This document shows positions 25,839 through 34,615 of a stretch of DNA of 64,000 nt, piece by piece. The notes beneath the pieces are model-generated. The model saw only the letters and a list, made by a program, of their open reading frames with translations. It was not told the origin of the DNA and did no database searches. Position numbers and translations under genes: made by a program. Source of the DNA: Paludibacter sp. (GTDB lineage Bacteria; Bacteroidota; Bacteroidia; Bacteroidales; Paludibacteraceae); the NCBI GenBank assembly GCA_028690665.1, contig JAQVAV010000003.1, positions 124,001-188,000 of the forward strand, in the 5' to 3' direction. The number at the start of each line of letters is the position of its first letter. Position 1 is the stretch's first letter.

Positions 25839-26777
25839 TTAATCCTTATTTAAAAATATTTTGGATAAAGGCATTTTTATATAATCAAAATTTGACAAAT
25901 TCTCATCTTTTATAATCATATCGGATTCCATTTCAACAAACATGTCATTCGAACACAACTTGGCAAATTGACAAATTTCCTTTTTATAGTATATCATTGG
26001 TAAATAGCTGATTTCATGTCCAATATCCTGAAATCGAAAAATTGAATACGGATATTTCGAATGTTTAAACTCTTTGACTAACTCATCTGAACCATAAAAA
26101 TCATAATTAAAAAGATGTTTATGTTTATAACAAATTATTCTGTCTTCCTCACCATGAAAAAACAACGTTGCAGCAGGATATCTTTGATATTCAGGCTTTC
26201 CTTTGTGAATCAAAATTCCTCCCGCAAACGAAATTACGCCATCATACCTGAACTCGTCAGGCAAGACCATTGAGCTTTCCATTTGATTTGCAAGTTCATA
26301 ATCAGCCTGTAATACAGCAATGGCACCGGCGCCGGAACCACACAATAATATTTTATCTTTGTCTATTTTAAGGTTATAAGCATCTTTAATCAAAAAAATT
26401 GTTGCGTCATATATATCTTCCACGGCCATTGCTATTGCTCTGTTCAGGGCCTCACCGGTTTTACTTCCTTCATATTTCAATCCTTTCATTCCAAGCCGAT
26501 AGTCAATAGCAGCAACAACATATCCACTGTCAGACATTTCCTGACAAAATGTAACATTTCTCTCATCCAATCTGGAACCTTGTGAAAACCCATCACCAAA
26601 CACAAAAATAACGCAGGCACTCTTCTCATTATAATTATAGTTGTCAGGAAAATAAATATCCATCGACAGCTTAGTCATATCTCTATGGGCAAAAACGTAA
26701 TTAGACGACTGCCCCACTATAACAGAATTACAACTACAAAAAGTTAAAATTAATACACTCAAATACTTAAACCTCAT
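25839..26777 (-). CDS. Exported alpha/beta hydrolase paralogue lacking the catalytic serine
   Basis: About half or more of the positions match the neighbouring hydrolase, with the same order of motifs. From the ATG at 26777 it has 312 residues and a hydrophobic leader ending in a Cys-rich TFCSC that could be a weak lipobox. The nucleophile elbow reads CGSGAG: Gly (codon GGC) stands where the neighbour has Ser147, and the oxyanion motif reads FGDGF instead of FGGGF. The Asp (HGEEDR) and His (GHEISYLP) are kept. The frame is intact, so it is probably expressed but not an ordinary serine esterase; a binding or regulatory role is possible. A GTG four codons upstream is an alternative start. Confidence 0.78.
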   Translation of the reverse strand: MRFKYLSVLILTFCSCNSVIVGQSSNYVFAHRDMTKLSMDIYFPDNYNYNEKSACVIFVFGDGFSQGSRLDERNVTFCQEMSDSGYVVAAIDYRLGMKGLKYEGSKTGEALNRAIAMAVEDIYDATIFLIKDAYNLKIDKDKILLCGSGAGAIAVLQADYELANQMESSMVLPDEFRYDGVISFAGGILIHKGKPEYQRYPAATLFFHGEEDRIICYKHKHLFNYDFYGSDELVKEFKHSKYPYSIFRFQDIGHEISYLPMIYYKKEICQFAKLCSNDMFVEMESDMIIKDENLSNFDYIKMPLSKIFLNKD

Positions 26778-26871
26778 TTTCAAACACACTTAAATTTTAG
26801 TAAAACTAGTCAACAGAAATTGAGCAATAAATGCTATTCTGTTTAAAAAATATTAAAATTTTTCAACAAAA

Positions 26872-26906
26872 AAAACCGGAAAACTTTAAAAAAATTTTCC
26901 GGTTTT
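26872..26906 (-). terminator. Terminator after the UDP-glucuronate decarboxylase gene
   Basis: AAAACCGGAAAA (26872-26883) pairs perfectly with TTTTCCGGTTTT (26895-26906). It lies 10 nt past the stop at 26917 on the minus strand and ends in a T-rich run; it could work in both directions. Confidence 0.88.
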
Positions 26907-26916
26907 CAATTTAGGT

Positions 26917-27864
26917 CTATTTTGCTGATTTTAATTCATTTTCAAAATATTGGATTGTCTTCTTTAATCCATCTTCAAGTTGGATTTTAGGCCTCCAATG
27001 ATCCAGAAGCTTATCTGCCTTTCTAATATCAGGCTGACGCTGCTTAGGATCATCTGCAGGTAAATCACTAAAAATAAGCTTGGAAGAAGAACCTACTAAA
27101 TCAATAACCTTTGTAGCCAATTCAAGCATTGTAAATTCATTCGGATTTCCGATATTAACTGGCCCTATAACATGATCCGGAGTATTCATCATCCTCACCA
27201 TCCCTTCTACTAAATCGTCTATATATTGAAAACTTCTCGTTTGGGTTCCATCTCCGAAAATAGTAATATCTTCGCCTTTCAGAGCCTGCACAATAAAGTT
27301 AGACACAACCCGCCCATCATTCGGATTCATACGGGGACCATAAGTATTGAAAATACGGATAATCTTTATTTTCACCTCGTTTTGACGATGGTAATCCATA
27401 AAAAGAGTTTCTGCACAACGCTTCCCTTCATCGTAGCAGGAACGTATTCCAATAGGATTTACATTCCCCCAATATTCTTCAACCTGAGGATGAATACTGG
27501 GATCACCATAAACCTCACTTGTTGAGGCTTGAAGAATTTTAGCTTTTACACGCTTGGCAAGTCCCAACATATTAATTGCCCCCATTACAGAAGTCTTTAC
27601 CGTCTTAATAGGATTATATTGATAGTGTACCGGTGATGCCGGACAAGCTAAATTGTAAATTTCGTCAACTTCTGCCATATAAGGCTGAATTACATCATGG
27701 CGGACAAATTCAAAATATGTGTCATGAAGATTATGTTCAATATTTTTTCTTCGTCCCGTAAAATAATTATCCATGCATATCACTTCATGCCCTTCTTTTA
27801 AAAGCCGGTCACACAAATGTGATCCGATAAATCCTGCTCCTCCGGTAATTAGTATTCTACTCAT
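26917..27864 (-). CDS. UDP-glucuronic acid decarboxylase (UDP-xylose synthase)
   Basis: Extended short-chain dehydrogenase that converts UDP-glucuronate to UDP-xylose with bound NAD+. The 315 residues show GGAGFIGSH (8-16), [12 protein letters not shown] (about 71-82) and [11 protein letters not shown] typical of UXS, the catalytic Tyr144-x3-Lys148 in SCYDEGKR, and [20 protein letters not shown]. dTDP-glucose dehydratases and UDP-glucose epimerases lack the NLACPASP block. It is the last gene of a minus-strand run with a GT2 glycosyltransferase and a Wzz-like protein, which suggests supply of xylose-type sugars for a surface polysaccharide. Confidence 0.92.
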   Translation of the reverse strand: MSRILITGGAGFIGSHLCDRLLKEGHEVICMDNYFTGRRKNIEHNLHDTYFEFVRHDVIQPYMAEVDEIYNLACPASPVHYQYNPIKTVKTSVMGAINMLGLAKRVKAKILQASTSEVYGDPSIHPQVEEYWGNVNPIGIRSCYDEGKRCAETLFMDYHRQNEVKIKIIRIFNTYGPRMNPNDGRVVSNFIVQALKGEDITIFGDGTQTRSFQYIDDLVEGMVRMMNTPDHVIGPVNIGNPNEFTMLELATKVIDLVGSSSKLIFSDLPADDPKQRQPDIRKADKLLDHWRPKIQLEDGLKKTIQYFENELKSAK

Positions 27865-27910
27865 AATTTTGATTGATTATGTAATTGCATTTTTGTCTTC
27901 AGAAGGATAA

Positions 27911-29083
27911 TCATCCCCTCTTCGACCGTTCCCAGTTTACATTTTGAGATTTTCTTATATATCTTCCAAATCCCATAAATACAGCATAATTCATTATAAA
28001 AAAATAATATGGGATGAAAAAAATCTTGGTCTTCATTTTTTTATTTTCCAGCATCCAACCAGTTAATGCAAAGATATAAAATATAGCTTGCAAAATAAGA
28101 AGTATCGTGTACAACGGAGCATAAAAAGCCAATGGAATATTTACAAGCACAAGAATCAGTAAAGCCAGTGGCGTAATTGTCCAGCGTAAAACACGGTGAG
28201 AAATATACTGAAAGGATAATAAACCGTATTTAAATATATTCAACAGAGGCCGAAGCCTGACAACCGACTGAATGCCTCCGGCAGCAATACGAATTTTGCG
28301 TTTCAGTTCTTCCTGCACATTAGCCGAAGCAGTCTCAATAGCATAAGCATCTGGATCATAATCTATTTTATAGCCATCCATAGCCACACGCAGTGAAATA
28401 ATAAAATCATCTAGTAAAGTATCCGGTTCAACTTCTTTGAAAAGTTCTGTTCGTATGGCAAACAGTTCACCGGCAGCTCCCACAGCAGAATATAGTTCGG
28501 CATCCCAACGTTTAAGAGTCGACTCGTACTTCCAGTATAAACCTTCGCCGGCCGCAGAAGCAGCTTCCTCTTCTGCGTTAAAAATACGTTTTTCTCCTGA
28601 AACGCAACCCACTTTCGGATCACCGAACATTTGGGCTATTTTCATAACAGAATCCTCTCCCAACATGGTGTTAGCATCCGAAAAAACGACAATCGGAGTT
28701 TTCACAAACTGCATAGCCCGGTTTATTGCCGCTATTTTACCATTTCTTTCCGGCTTATGCAAAACCTCAACATCGTCAAATCGTTTCAGGAGTTCTGGTG
28801 TATTATCATCAGAACCATCTGTTACCCACATAAAATGCAGCTTATTTACTGGATATTTAAGCTTATGACCGTTTTCCACCTTTTGGTGGACATAATCCTG
28901 TTCATTATACGCTGCGACAAGAAGAGTAACATCCGGAAGTTCATCTTCTTTCAATATTACATGTAATTTCTTTTTGAAAATACGCTTAATCCGTACCATA
29001 AAGAACAGGACTATTCCATATCCCAAATAAGTATAAAAGATTAAAAATACAAGTATCCAGAAAATAATTTCAAGTGCTTTCAT
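27911..29083 (-). CDS. Membrane-bound GT2 family glycosyltransferase
   Basis: Processive-type family 2 glycosyltransferase in the inner membrane. The 390 residues start with one membrane helix (about 5-30), followed by the GT-A domain (about 50-270: DVTLLVAAYNEQDYV, VTDGSDDN, FSDANTML as the Asp-x-x acceptor of UDP-sugar, LLDDFIISLRV with the catalytic acid) and three or four C-terminal helices (about 285-380). It resembles enzymes making cellulose-, hyaluronan- or poly-GlcNAc-like chains, but the acceptor QxxRW motif is replaced by a basic KRKIRIAAGG stretch, so product and processivity are uncertain. It is 46 nt upstream of the UXS gene. Confidence 0.85.
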   Translation of the reverse strand: MKALEIIFWILVFLIFYTYLGYGIVLFFMVRIKRIFKKKLHVILKEDELPDVTLLVAAYNEQDYVHQKVENGHKLKYPVNKLHFMWVTDGSDDNTPELLKRFDDVEVLHKPERNGKIAAINRAMQFVKTPIVVFSDANTMLGEDSVMKIAQMFGDPKVGCVSGEKRIFNAEEEAASAAGEGLYWKYESTLKRWDAELYSAVGAAGELFAIRTELFKEVEPDTLLDDFIISLRVAMDGYKIDYDPDAYAIETASANVQEELKRKIRIAAGGIQSVVRLRPLLNIFKYGLLSFQYISHRVLRWTITPLALLILVLVNIPLAFYAPLYTILLILQAIFYIFALTGWMLENKKMKTKIFFIPYYFFIMNYAVFMGFGRYIRKSQNVNWERSKRG

Positions 29084-29229
29084 ATTAGATGATCAGTCAA
29101 TGTTTCAACATCAATATTGTTCAGTTTTCAAAAGTATGAAAAACTTTTCATTTATTCGGATTCACCTTTTTATGGAACTGTAGTAAAACGACATCCTTTC
29201 AATTCAAAATTACATCTTATTAAAAAAGA

Positions 29230-29261
29230 GCCCCGTAGCGACAAATACAAGACGCTACAGG
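29230..29261. terminator. Hairpin between the Wzz-like and GT2 genes
   Basis: CCCCGTAGCG (29230-29239) pairs with CGCTACAGGG (29252-29261) with one G-U. It lies 30 nt after the Wzz-like stop on the minus strand; the U-tract is weak, so termination is uncertain. Confidence 0.5.
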
Positions 29262-29291
29262 GATCCAACATATTTTAATCTTACAAAACTG

Positions 29292-30290
29292 TCAACTTTG
29301 TAAGTACTTTATAATATTTTTAAAATTATCCACCACAACTGAAATTAGCAATGCTGTAATATAACCAAGAATAATACCGATAATACCATATTTCAACCTG
29401 CTGTTTTCAGGCACAGGCTTTACTATAAACTCAGAAGTAAAATCTACAGGATGCTTGTATTCCAACAATTTATTCATCGCATATCCCTTAATTTCATTAA
29501 TACGCAACAACTCATAATAGAACAATTGTTTGTTTTGATTCCCCATTAATAAAGTATTACTGCTAAACTGCAATTGCTGTTTCGGATGTTCGAAAAAGTA
29601 AACCTTTTCCATACTATCAATACGATTTAACTCGATATTGCATATATCAATCTGATTTTGAAGACTTTTTTTACCGTTTTCAAACTGTTCTTTCAAAATG
29701 GGTTGCCTTTCGAAAAATTTCACAAGAGCATCCTGTACTTTGGGTAGCTGAGCTACATTTTTTGTTTTTATCCTCATGTAAAGACGATCACGCATAACCA
29801 GATTCAATGTATCTTCAAGCGAATGGCGGTTGCTAAAATCAACCATATCTGGGGTACCGTCTTTCAAATAATCAATGATTTTAAAGGTCTCAATAGAAAC
29901 TACATTTTTTGCAATACTATCTGGAGTTTGTAACTTGTAGGACAGCGAGGTCACTTCCTCTCTCGGAGAAAATGAAGTCAACTGTTTACAAACGTCATCG
30001 AAAATTTGTAACTGAGTACGCAGTTCTTTATCTTTTAACATTCTAGTATCATTCCCATTACAAACGGCTGTTGCTTCAGCAACATATACCTTAGCAGAAG
30101 GTCGCGAAAGATACATGGCAGCTGCAACAAAAACTGCGACAACAATAACCGTCAGCCAAATATGCTTATAAGTTGTCTTCAGAAGCTTACCCAAAAAGTG
30201 TACAAGCAGAATTAATACTTTTTTCAACCATTTAAAAAACAAATTTATCAACTGCAAAAGATTAATCTCCTTTTGTTCTTTTTCTTCCAT
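29292..30290 (-). CDS. Wzz-like polysaccharide chain-length/co-polymerase protein
   Basis: Inner-membrane protein with the two-helix Wzz layout: a cytoplasmic N-terminus with Lys/Glu and one membrane helix at about 43-65 (HIWLTVIVVAVFVAAAMYL), a long periplasmic part with helices, and a second helix near 305-325 (YGIIGIILGYITALLISVVV) preceded by KPVPENSRLKYG, similar to the Pro-rich start of TM2 in Wzz. No kinase domain. Such proteins set polysaccharide length. It lies upstream of the GT2 and UXS genes on the same strand, pointing to a shared surface-polysaccharide role. Confidence 0.75.
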   Translation of the reverse strand: MEEKEQKEINLLQLINLFFKWLKKVLILLVHFLGKLLKTTYKHIWLTVIVVAVFVAAAMYLSRPSAKVYVAEATAVCNGNDTRMLKDKELRTQLQIFDDVCKQLTSFSPREEVTSLSYKLQTPDSIAKNVVSIETFKIIDYLKDGTPDMVDFSNRHSLEDTLNLVMRDRLYMRIKTKNVAQLPKVQDALVKFFERQPILKEQFENGKKSLQNQIDICNIELNRIDSMEKVYFFEHPKQQLQFSSNTLLMGNQNKQLFYYELLRINEIKGYAMNKLLEYKHPVDFTSEFIVKPVPENSRLKYGIIGIILGYITALLISVVVDNFKNIIKYLQS

Positions 30291-30327
30291 ATAATTTCAA
30301 TATTAACTTTTTATTATAAGTGTTAAT

Positions 30328-30987
30328 TTATAAATTTTCTCTTTGCCAATCATTATCTTCCTCATTATCATCTTCTTCATCTTCCCAATTCTTTACTGGC
30401 TTTTGTGGACCATATTTACGAAACAAGACAGACAAAATTAAACCCGTTACGGCACCGGCAAAATGTCCTTCCCACGATACCGGATCGTCTACTGTCCATG
30501 GAAACAGATGCCAAACCATACTTCCATACAAAAATGTAACAACAAGAGATATGGCAATTAACGGAATATGCTTCCGGAAAATTCCACTAAAAAAAAGGAA
30601 AGAAGCCAACGCATATATCCAGCCACTTGCCCCTATATGCCAACTATCTCGGCCTATTATCCATAAAATAATTCCACTTAACAAGTACGACGACAACATT
30701 ACCGGATTTGCAATCTCTCTATAAAAAAAGTACACACATGTACTCAATATGAAAAACGATAATAAATTATTTAATAAATGACCTATTCCGGCATGAATAA
30801 AACCATAAGTCAGGATTCCATAAATACTGCCGATATGCCGGGGATAAATACCTGCACGATGAAAATCCCAGCCCATTCCTTTTTCGAGCACAAAAACCAA
30901 AACCATAAAAACGGACAAAATCATAGGAAAAAATATAGCTAACAGGAATCTTTTTTTTTCCAATTTTTGATTTTCATTCAAAAGCAT
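30328..30987 (-). CDS. Rhomboid-family intramembrane serine protease
   Basis: Six-helix membrane protease that cuts membrane-spanning substrates. The 219 residues carry the TM2 motif HAGIGHLLNN (65-74), the catalytic Ser121 in GASG (119-122) and His175 in WEGHFAG, matching rhomboids. The C-terminus is an unusual tail of about 20 residues rich in Asp, Glu and Asn (about 200-215), predicted cytosolic and disordered. It has its own -7 element and a 37-nt gap to the Wzz-like gene, with which it may be co-transcribed. Substrate unknown. Confidence 0.9.
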   Translation of the reverse strand: MLLNENQKLEKKRFLLAIFFPMILSVFMVLVFVLEKGMGWDFHRAGIYPRHIGSIYGILTYGFIHAGIGHLLNNLLSFFILSTCVYFFYREIANPVMLSSYLLSGIILWIIGRDSWHIGASGWIYALASFLFFSGIFRKHIPLIAISLVVTFLYGSMVWHLFPWTVDDPVSWEGHFAGAVTGLILSVLFRKYGPQKPVKNWEDEEDDNEEDNDWQRENL

Positions 30988-31009
30988 CTCGTCTTTTAAC
31001 TTTTGATTG

Positions 31010-31017
31010 CAAAATTA
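31010..31017 (-). promoter_or_regulatory. -7 promoter element for the rhomboid gene
   Basis: TAATTTTG on the minus strand, 22 nt upstream of the ATG at 30987, matches TAnnTTTG. Confidence 0.55.
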
Positions 31018-31385
31018 CAACATAATTGTATATACAACGTATTTTTTGGAATAAAATTACTTTTTAAGGTGATTTTATGTGAGCAAGATGAAAATTTCGT
31101 GCATATTTTTTCATAATATAAATATAACATTTTCAACGGCTGATCATCGAATAATTAACAAAACGGTTTATTGTGAAAAAACAATGTTTTTTTATGATTT
31201 AAAACATGAATTATATAGAGAATAACGTTTGCAACAATGATTTTTTTTAAATAAATTGCGAACGATTATTAACTGATGAGTTCTATATTTTCAGAATTTC
31301 ACCTATTTATTTAATCCTTAAATATTTAATATTTATATTTTATCACAAAAAATACTTCCATATATTTTAAACCGCAAATTATATT
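31018..31385. other. Divergent intergenic region upstream of the glycogen genes
   Basis: AT-rich, with no open frame of note. It must hold the promoter of the glycogen operon, but I see no exact TAnnTTTG close to the ATG at 31386, and no strong palindrome. The length (over 350 nt) leaves room for regulation I cannot read. Confidence 0.5.
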
Positions 31386-33326
31386 ATGAGTTACCTCAAT
31401 TTTGACAAAACATTGTTGATTAATCTGGAAAAATCGTTGTCGAAAGAGATGATTCGAACGAACCGTGCAGGAGCCTACAACAGTTCAACTCTGATTGAAT
31501 GTAATACCCGCAAATATCACGGCCAGCTTGTTGTCCCTCTCCCCGAAATCGATGATTCGAACCATGTTTTACTCTCATCGCTTGATGAAACTGTGATTCA
31601 ACATGGAGCGGAATTTAACCTTGGAATACATAAGTATGAAGGCAATAATTTCAGTCCGAACGGACATAAATACATTCGTCAATTCGATTGTGAAGTCATA
31701 TCAAGGACAATATACCGCGTAGGTGGAGTTGTCCTGTCAAAAGAGCGCATGTTAGTTTCTTTTGAGCCCCGTGTCTTGATTAAATACACTCTGCTCGAAG
31801 CTCACTCTCCTACTCTTCTAAGATTCAAGCCTTTTTTGGCATTCAGAAGTGTAAATGCACTTTCGCACGAAAACGACAATGCAGACAAATCATACCAGAT
31901 TGATCCTCAGGGAATTTCAATGTGTCTTTATGAAAAATATCCGTGTCTGCACATGCAATTCTCCAAACGGAACACCTATCATCATGAGCCAGACTGGTAC
32001 AGAAACATAGAATATTATAAAGAACAGGAACGCGGCTATGAATATAAAGAAGATCTTTTGGTTCCAGGATACTTTGAAATGCCTATAAAAAAAGGGGAAA
32101 GTATTATTTTTTCAGCTGGAATTACAGCTACTCACCCCCGAAAACTAAATGAACTTTGGGAGACTGAGATGAAACGTCGCAACCATCGTGTCGACATGTT
32201 TAGCTGTCTGAAAAACTCAGCACAACAATTTTACAAACGTGAAGAAAGCAAAACTTATCTGTTAGCCGGCTATCCTTGGTTTGGAGCCCGTGCAAGAGAC
32301 CAGTTTGTTTCATTACCTAGTTGTACAATCTGTATTGACCGCATGGATTATTTTGATGACATTATGAAAACTTCGCTTGAAGAAGTCGAGGCTTTTATGA
32401 ATGGAGACAACAGCAATATAAAGTTACAGGGCATAGATGACCCGGATGTTTTATTATGGTTGATATGGGTATTTCAACAGTACGCAAAATATGCAACATT
32501 AGAAAAAGCCACTGAAAAATTTGAAAAAATTGCAGCAAGAATTATCACTTATATCAGAAAACAAAATCATCCGAATTTGTTACTACATAGTAATGGTCTA
32601 TTGTTCGTTAATGGAAAGGAAAAACCTGCTACATGGATGAATGCGATCGAAAATGGCCGTCCGATTACTCCGCGTACAGGTTATGTTGTTGAAATTAATG
32701 CTCTTTGGTATAATGCTTTAAAATTCACCTCAGAAATGACCCGGAATGCGGGAAATGAACATGCAGCCGATCTAATGGATTATCAGGCTGAAATAGCGAG
32801 ACAGTCCTTTGTTGAAAATTTTTGGAATGGAACTTATCTCTGTGATTATATCGATGGAGATTATAAAGATCAGGAAGTTCGCCCAAACATGATTCTTGCT
32901 GTAGCATTACCCTATTCCCCTCTCGACCGACAACAGCAAAAAGCCGTTCTTGACATCACGACAAAAGAGTTACTCACTCCCAAAGGACTTCGAAGTCTTA
33001 GTCCTAAAAGTGGTTCTTACCGGCCTAATTATGTAGGAGGAATGCTGGAACGTAACCGAAATTATCATAACGGCCCAGTCTGGCCATGCACTTTCGGAGC
33101 TTTTGCAACAAGTTACCTGAAAATTTACAAGCAAAGCGGACGTTCGTTTATCGAAAGAATGCTGACCGGATTTGAAGCAGAAATGTCAGAGCTCTGCATA
33201 GGGACTTTACCTGAGCTTTTTGATGGAAATCCTCCTTATAAAGGTCATGGAGGAATGTCATTCGCTATGAGTGTTTCCGAAGTATTGAGAGTGTTGGATA
33301 TTATGAAAAAATATGAAAACGAATAG
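31386..33326 (+). CDS. Glycogen debranching enzyme (amylo-alpha-1,6-glucosidase)
   Basis: Predicted to hydrolyse alpha-1,6 branch points of glycogen in the cytoplasm. The 646 residues have the GDE N-terminal domain (about 15-230; TNRAGAYNSSTLIECNTRKYHGQLV is its hallmark) and the C-terminal (alpha/alpha)6 barrel (about 270-640; AGYPWFGARARDQFVSLP, GRPITPRTGYVVEINALWYNAL, NYHNGPVWPCTFGAF). Bacteroidota commonly encode this enzyme directly before a GT4 synthase and a GH57, as here: gap 3 nt to the next gene, so translation is coupled. Confidence 0.92.
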   Translation: MSYLNFDKTLLINLEKSLSKEMIRTNRAGAYNSSTLIECNTRKYHGQLVVPLPEIDDSNHVLLSSLDETVIQHGAEFNLGIHKYEGNNFSPNGHKYIRQFDCEVISRTIYRVGGVVLSKERMLVSFEPRVLIKYTLLEAHSPTLLRFKPFLAFRSVNALSHENDNADKSYQIDPQGISMCLYEKYPCLHMQFSKRNTYHHEPDWYRNIEYYKEQERGYEYKEDLLVPGYFEMPIKKGESIIFSAGITATHPRKLNELWETEMKRRNHRVDMFSCLKNSAQQFYKREESKTYLLAGYPWFGARARDQFVSLPSCTICIDRMDYFDDIMKTSLEEVEAFMNGDNSNIKLQGIDDPDVLLWLIWVFQQYAKYATLEKATEKFEKIAARIITYIRKQNHPNLLLHSNGLLFVNGKEKPATWMNAIENGRPITPRTGYVVEINALWYNALKFTSEMTRNAGNEHAADLMDYQAEIARQSFVENFWNGTYLCDYIDGDYKDQEVRPNMILAVALPYSPLDRQQQKAVLDITTKELLTPKGLRSLSPKSGSYRPNYVGGMLERNRNYHNGPVWPCTFGAFATSYLKIYKQSGRSFIERMLTGFEAEMSELCIGTLPELFDGNPPYKGHGGMSFAMSVSEVLRVLDIMKKYENE

Positions 33327-33329
33327 AAA

Positions 33330-34595
33330 ATGAAAGCGTTAATGTTTGGTTGGGAATTCCCCCCCCACATCTTAGGAGGTTTAGGCACAGCCAGTTATGG
33401 ATTAACTAAAGGAATGTCCCAGCAACAAGATATGGAAATATCCTTCGTAATTCCAAAGCCACATGGAGATGAAGATCAAAGTTTTTTGAAAATAATAGGC
33501 GCCTGCAATGTACCTGTTGTATGGAAAGAAAATAACTGGGATTACGTAAACCAAAGAATAGGCTGGATCATGCACCCTGATGAATATTTTTGGTTGCGAA
33601 ACGGTATAAAATATGACTTTACCCGGATTGGAACAAATGATCTTGGTTGTATTGACTTTTCAGGAAGATATCCCGAGAATCTAATAGAAGAAATCTCAAA
33701 CTACGAGGCAGTGGCGAGTGTATTAGCTCATCAAATGAATTTTGACATCATTCACTCTCACGACTGGCTTACATATCCTGCCGGAGTATTTGCGAAACAA
33801 ATTAGTGGGAAACCGTTGGTAGTGCATGTTCACGCCACCGATTTCGACCGAAGCAGAGGTCAGGTAAATCCCACTGTTTACAGCATTGAAAAACGTGGAA
33901 TGGACTCCGCAGACCATATTATTACCGTGAGTGAACTAACCCGTAGAACCGTTATTGAAAAATATTATCAGGATCCACAGAAAGTTACCACAGTACATAA
34001 TGCCGTAGAACCATTACCTAATGCAGACTCTTTTACAAAAACACCCCGACAAGACAAAGTAGTAACTTTTCTTGGACGAATAACCATGCAAAAAGGACCG
34101 GAGTATTTTGTTGAGGCAGCTCACCGGGTATTGCAGAAAACAAAGGATGTTCGTTTTGTTATGGCCGGTAGTGGTGACATGATGAATGCAATGATTGATC
34201 TGGTAGCAAAACGTGGGATGGCCGACCGTTTTCACTTTACGGGTTTTCTGAAAGGTCGTCAGGTTCATGAAATGCTAGCTGAAAGCGATGTTTATATTAT
34301 GCCATCAGTTTCCGAACCTTTCGGAATTTCTCCCCTCGAAGCCATGCAAGTTGGAACTCCTACTATTATTTCAAAACAATCGGGTTGTGCCGAAATTTTA
34401 TCAAATACGATTAAAACCGACTATTGGGATATAGATGCGATGGCTGATGCAATTTATTCCATCGTTAAAAACCCGGCCATGTATAAAAGCCTCCGGGAAC
34501 TTGGAAGAGAGGAAGTAAATAACATAAAATGGTATGATGCCGGATTGAAAGTACGAGCCATCTATAACGATGTTTTAAGCCATTACAACAAATAA
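33330..34595 (+). CDS. GT4-family glycosyltransferase, probable glycogen synthase
   Basis: Retaining GT-B glycosyltransferase, probably elongating glycogen from a nucleotide-glucose. The 421 residues start MKALMFGWEFPPHILGGLGTAS (glycine-rich donor loop), have IIHSHDWLTYPAG and VVHVHATDFDRSRG (about 150-180), and end in EPFGISPLEAMQVGTP, the E-x7-E motif of GT4. It lies between the debranching enzyme and a GH57 protein with 3- and 20-nt gaps, the arrangement seen for glycogen metabolism in Bacteroidota. The exact donor (ADP- or UDP-glucose) cannot be told. Confidence 0.88.
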   Translation: MKALMFGWEFPPHILGGLGTASYGLTKGMSQQQDMEISFVIPKPHGDEDQSFLKIIGACNVPVVWKENNWDYVNQRIGWIMHPDEYFWLRNGIKYDFTRIGTNDLGCIDFSGRYPENLIEEISNYEAVASVLAHQMNFDIIHSHDWLTYPAGVFAKQISGKPLVVHVHATDFDRSRGQVNPTVYSIEKRGMDSADHIITVSELTRRTVIEKYYQDPQKVTTVHNAVEPLPNADSFTKTPRQDKVVTFLGRITMQKGPEYFVEAAHRVLQKTKDVRFVMAGSGDMMNAMIDLVAKRGMADRFHFTGFLKGRQVHEMLAESDVYIMPSVSEPFGISPLEAMQVGTPTIISKQSGCAEILSNTIKTDYWDIDAMADAIYSIVKNPAMYKSLRELGREEVNNIKWYDAGLKVRAIYNDVLSHYNK

Positions 34596-34615
34596 TAAAA
34601 TAAAACCATACATAT

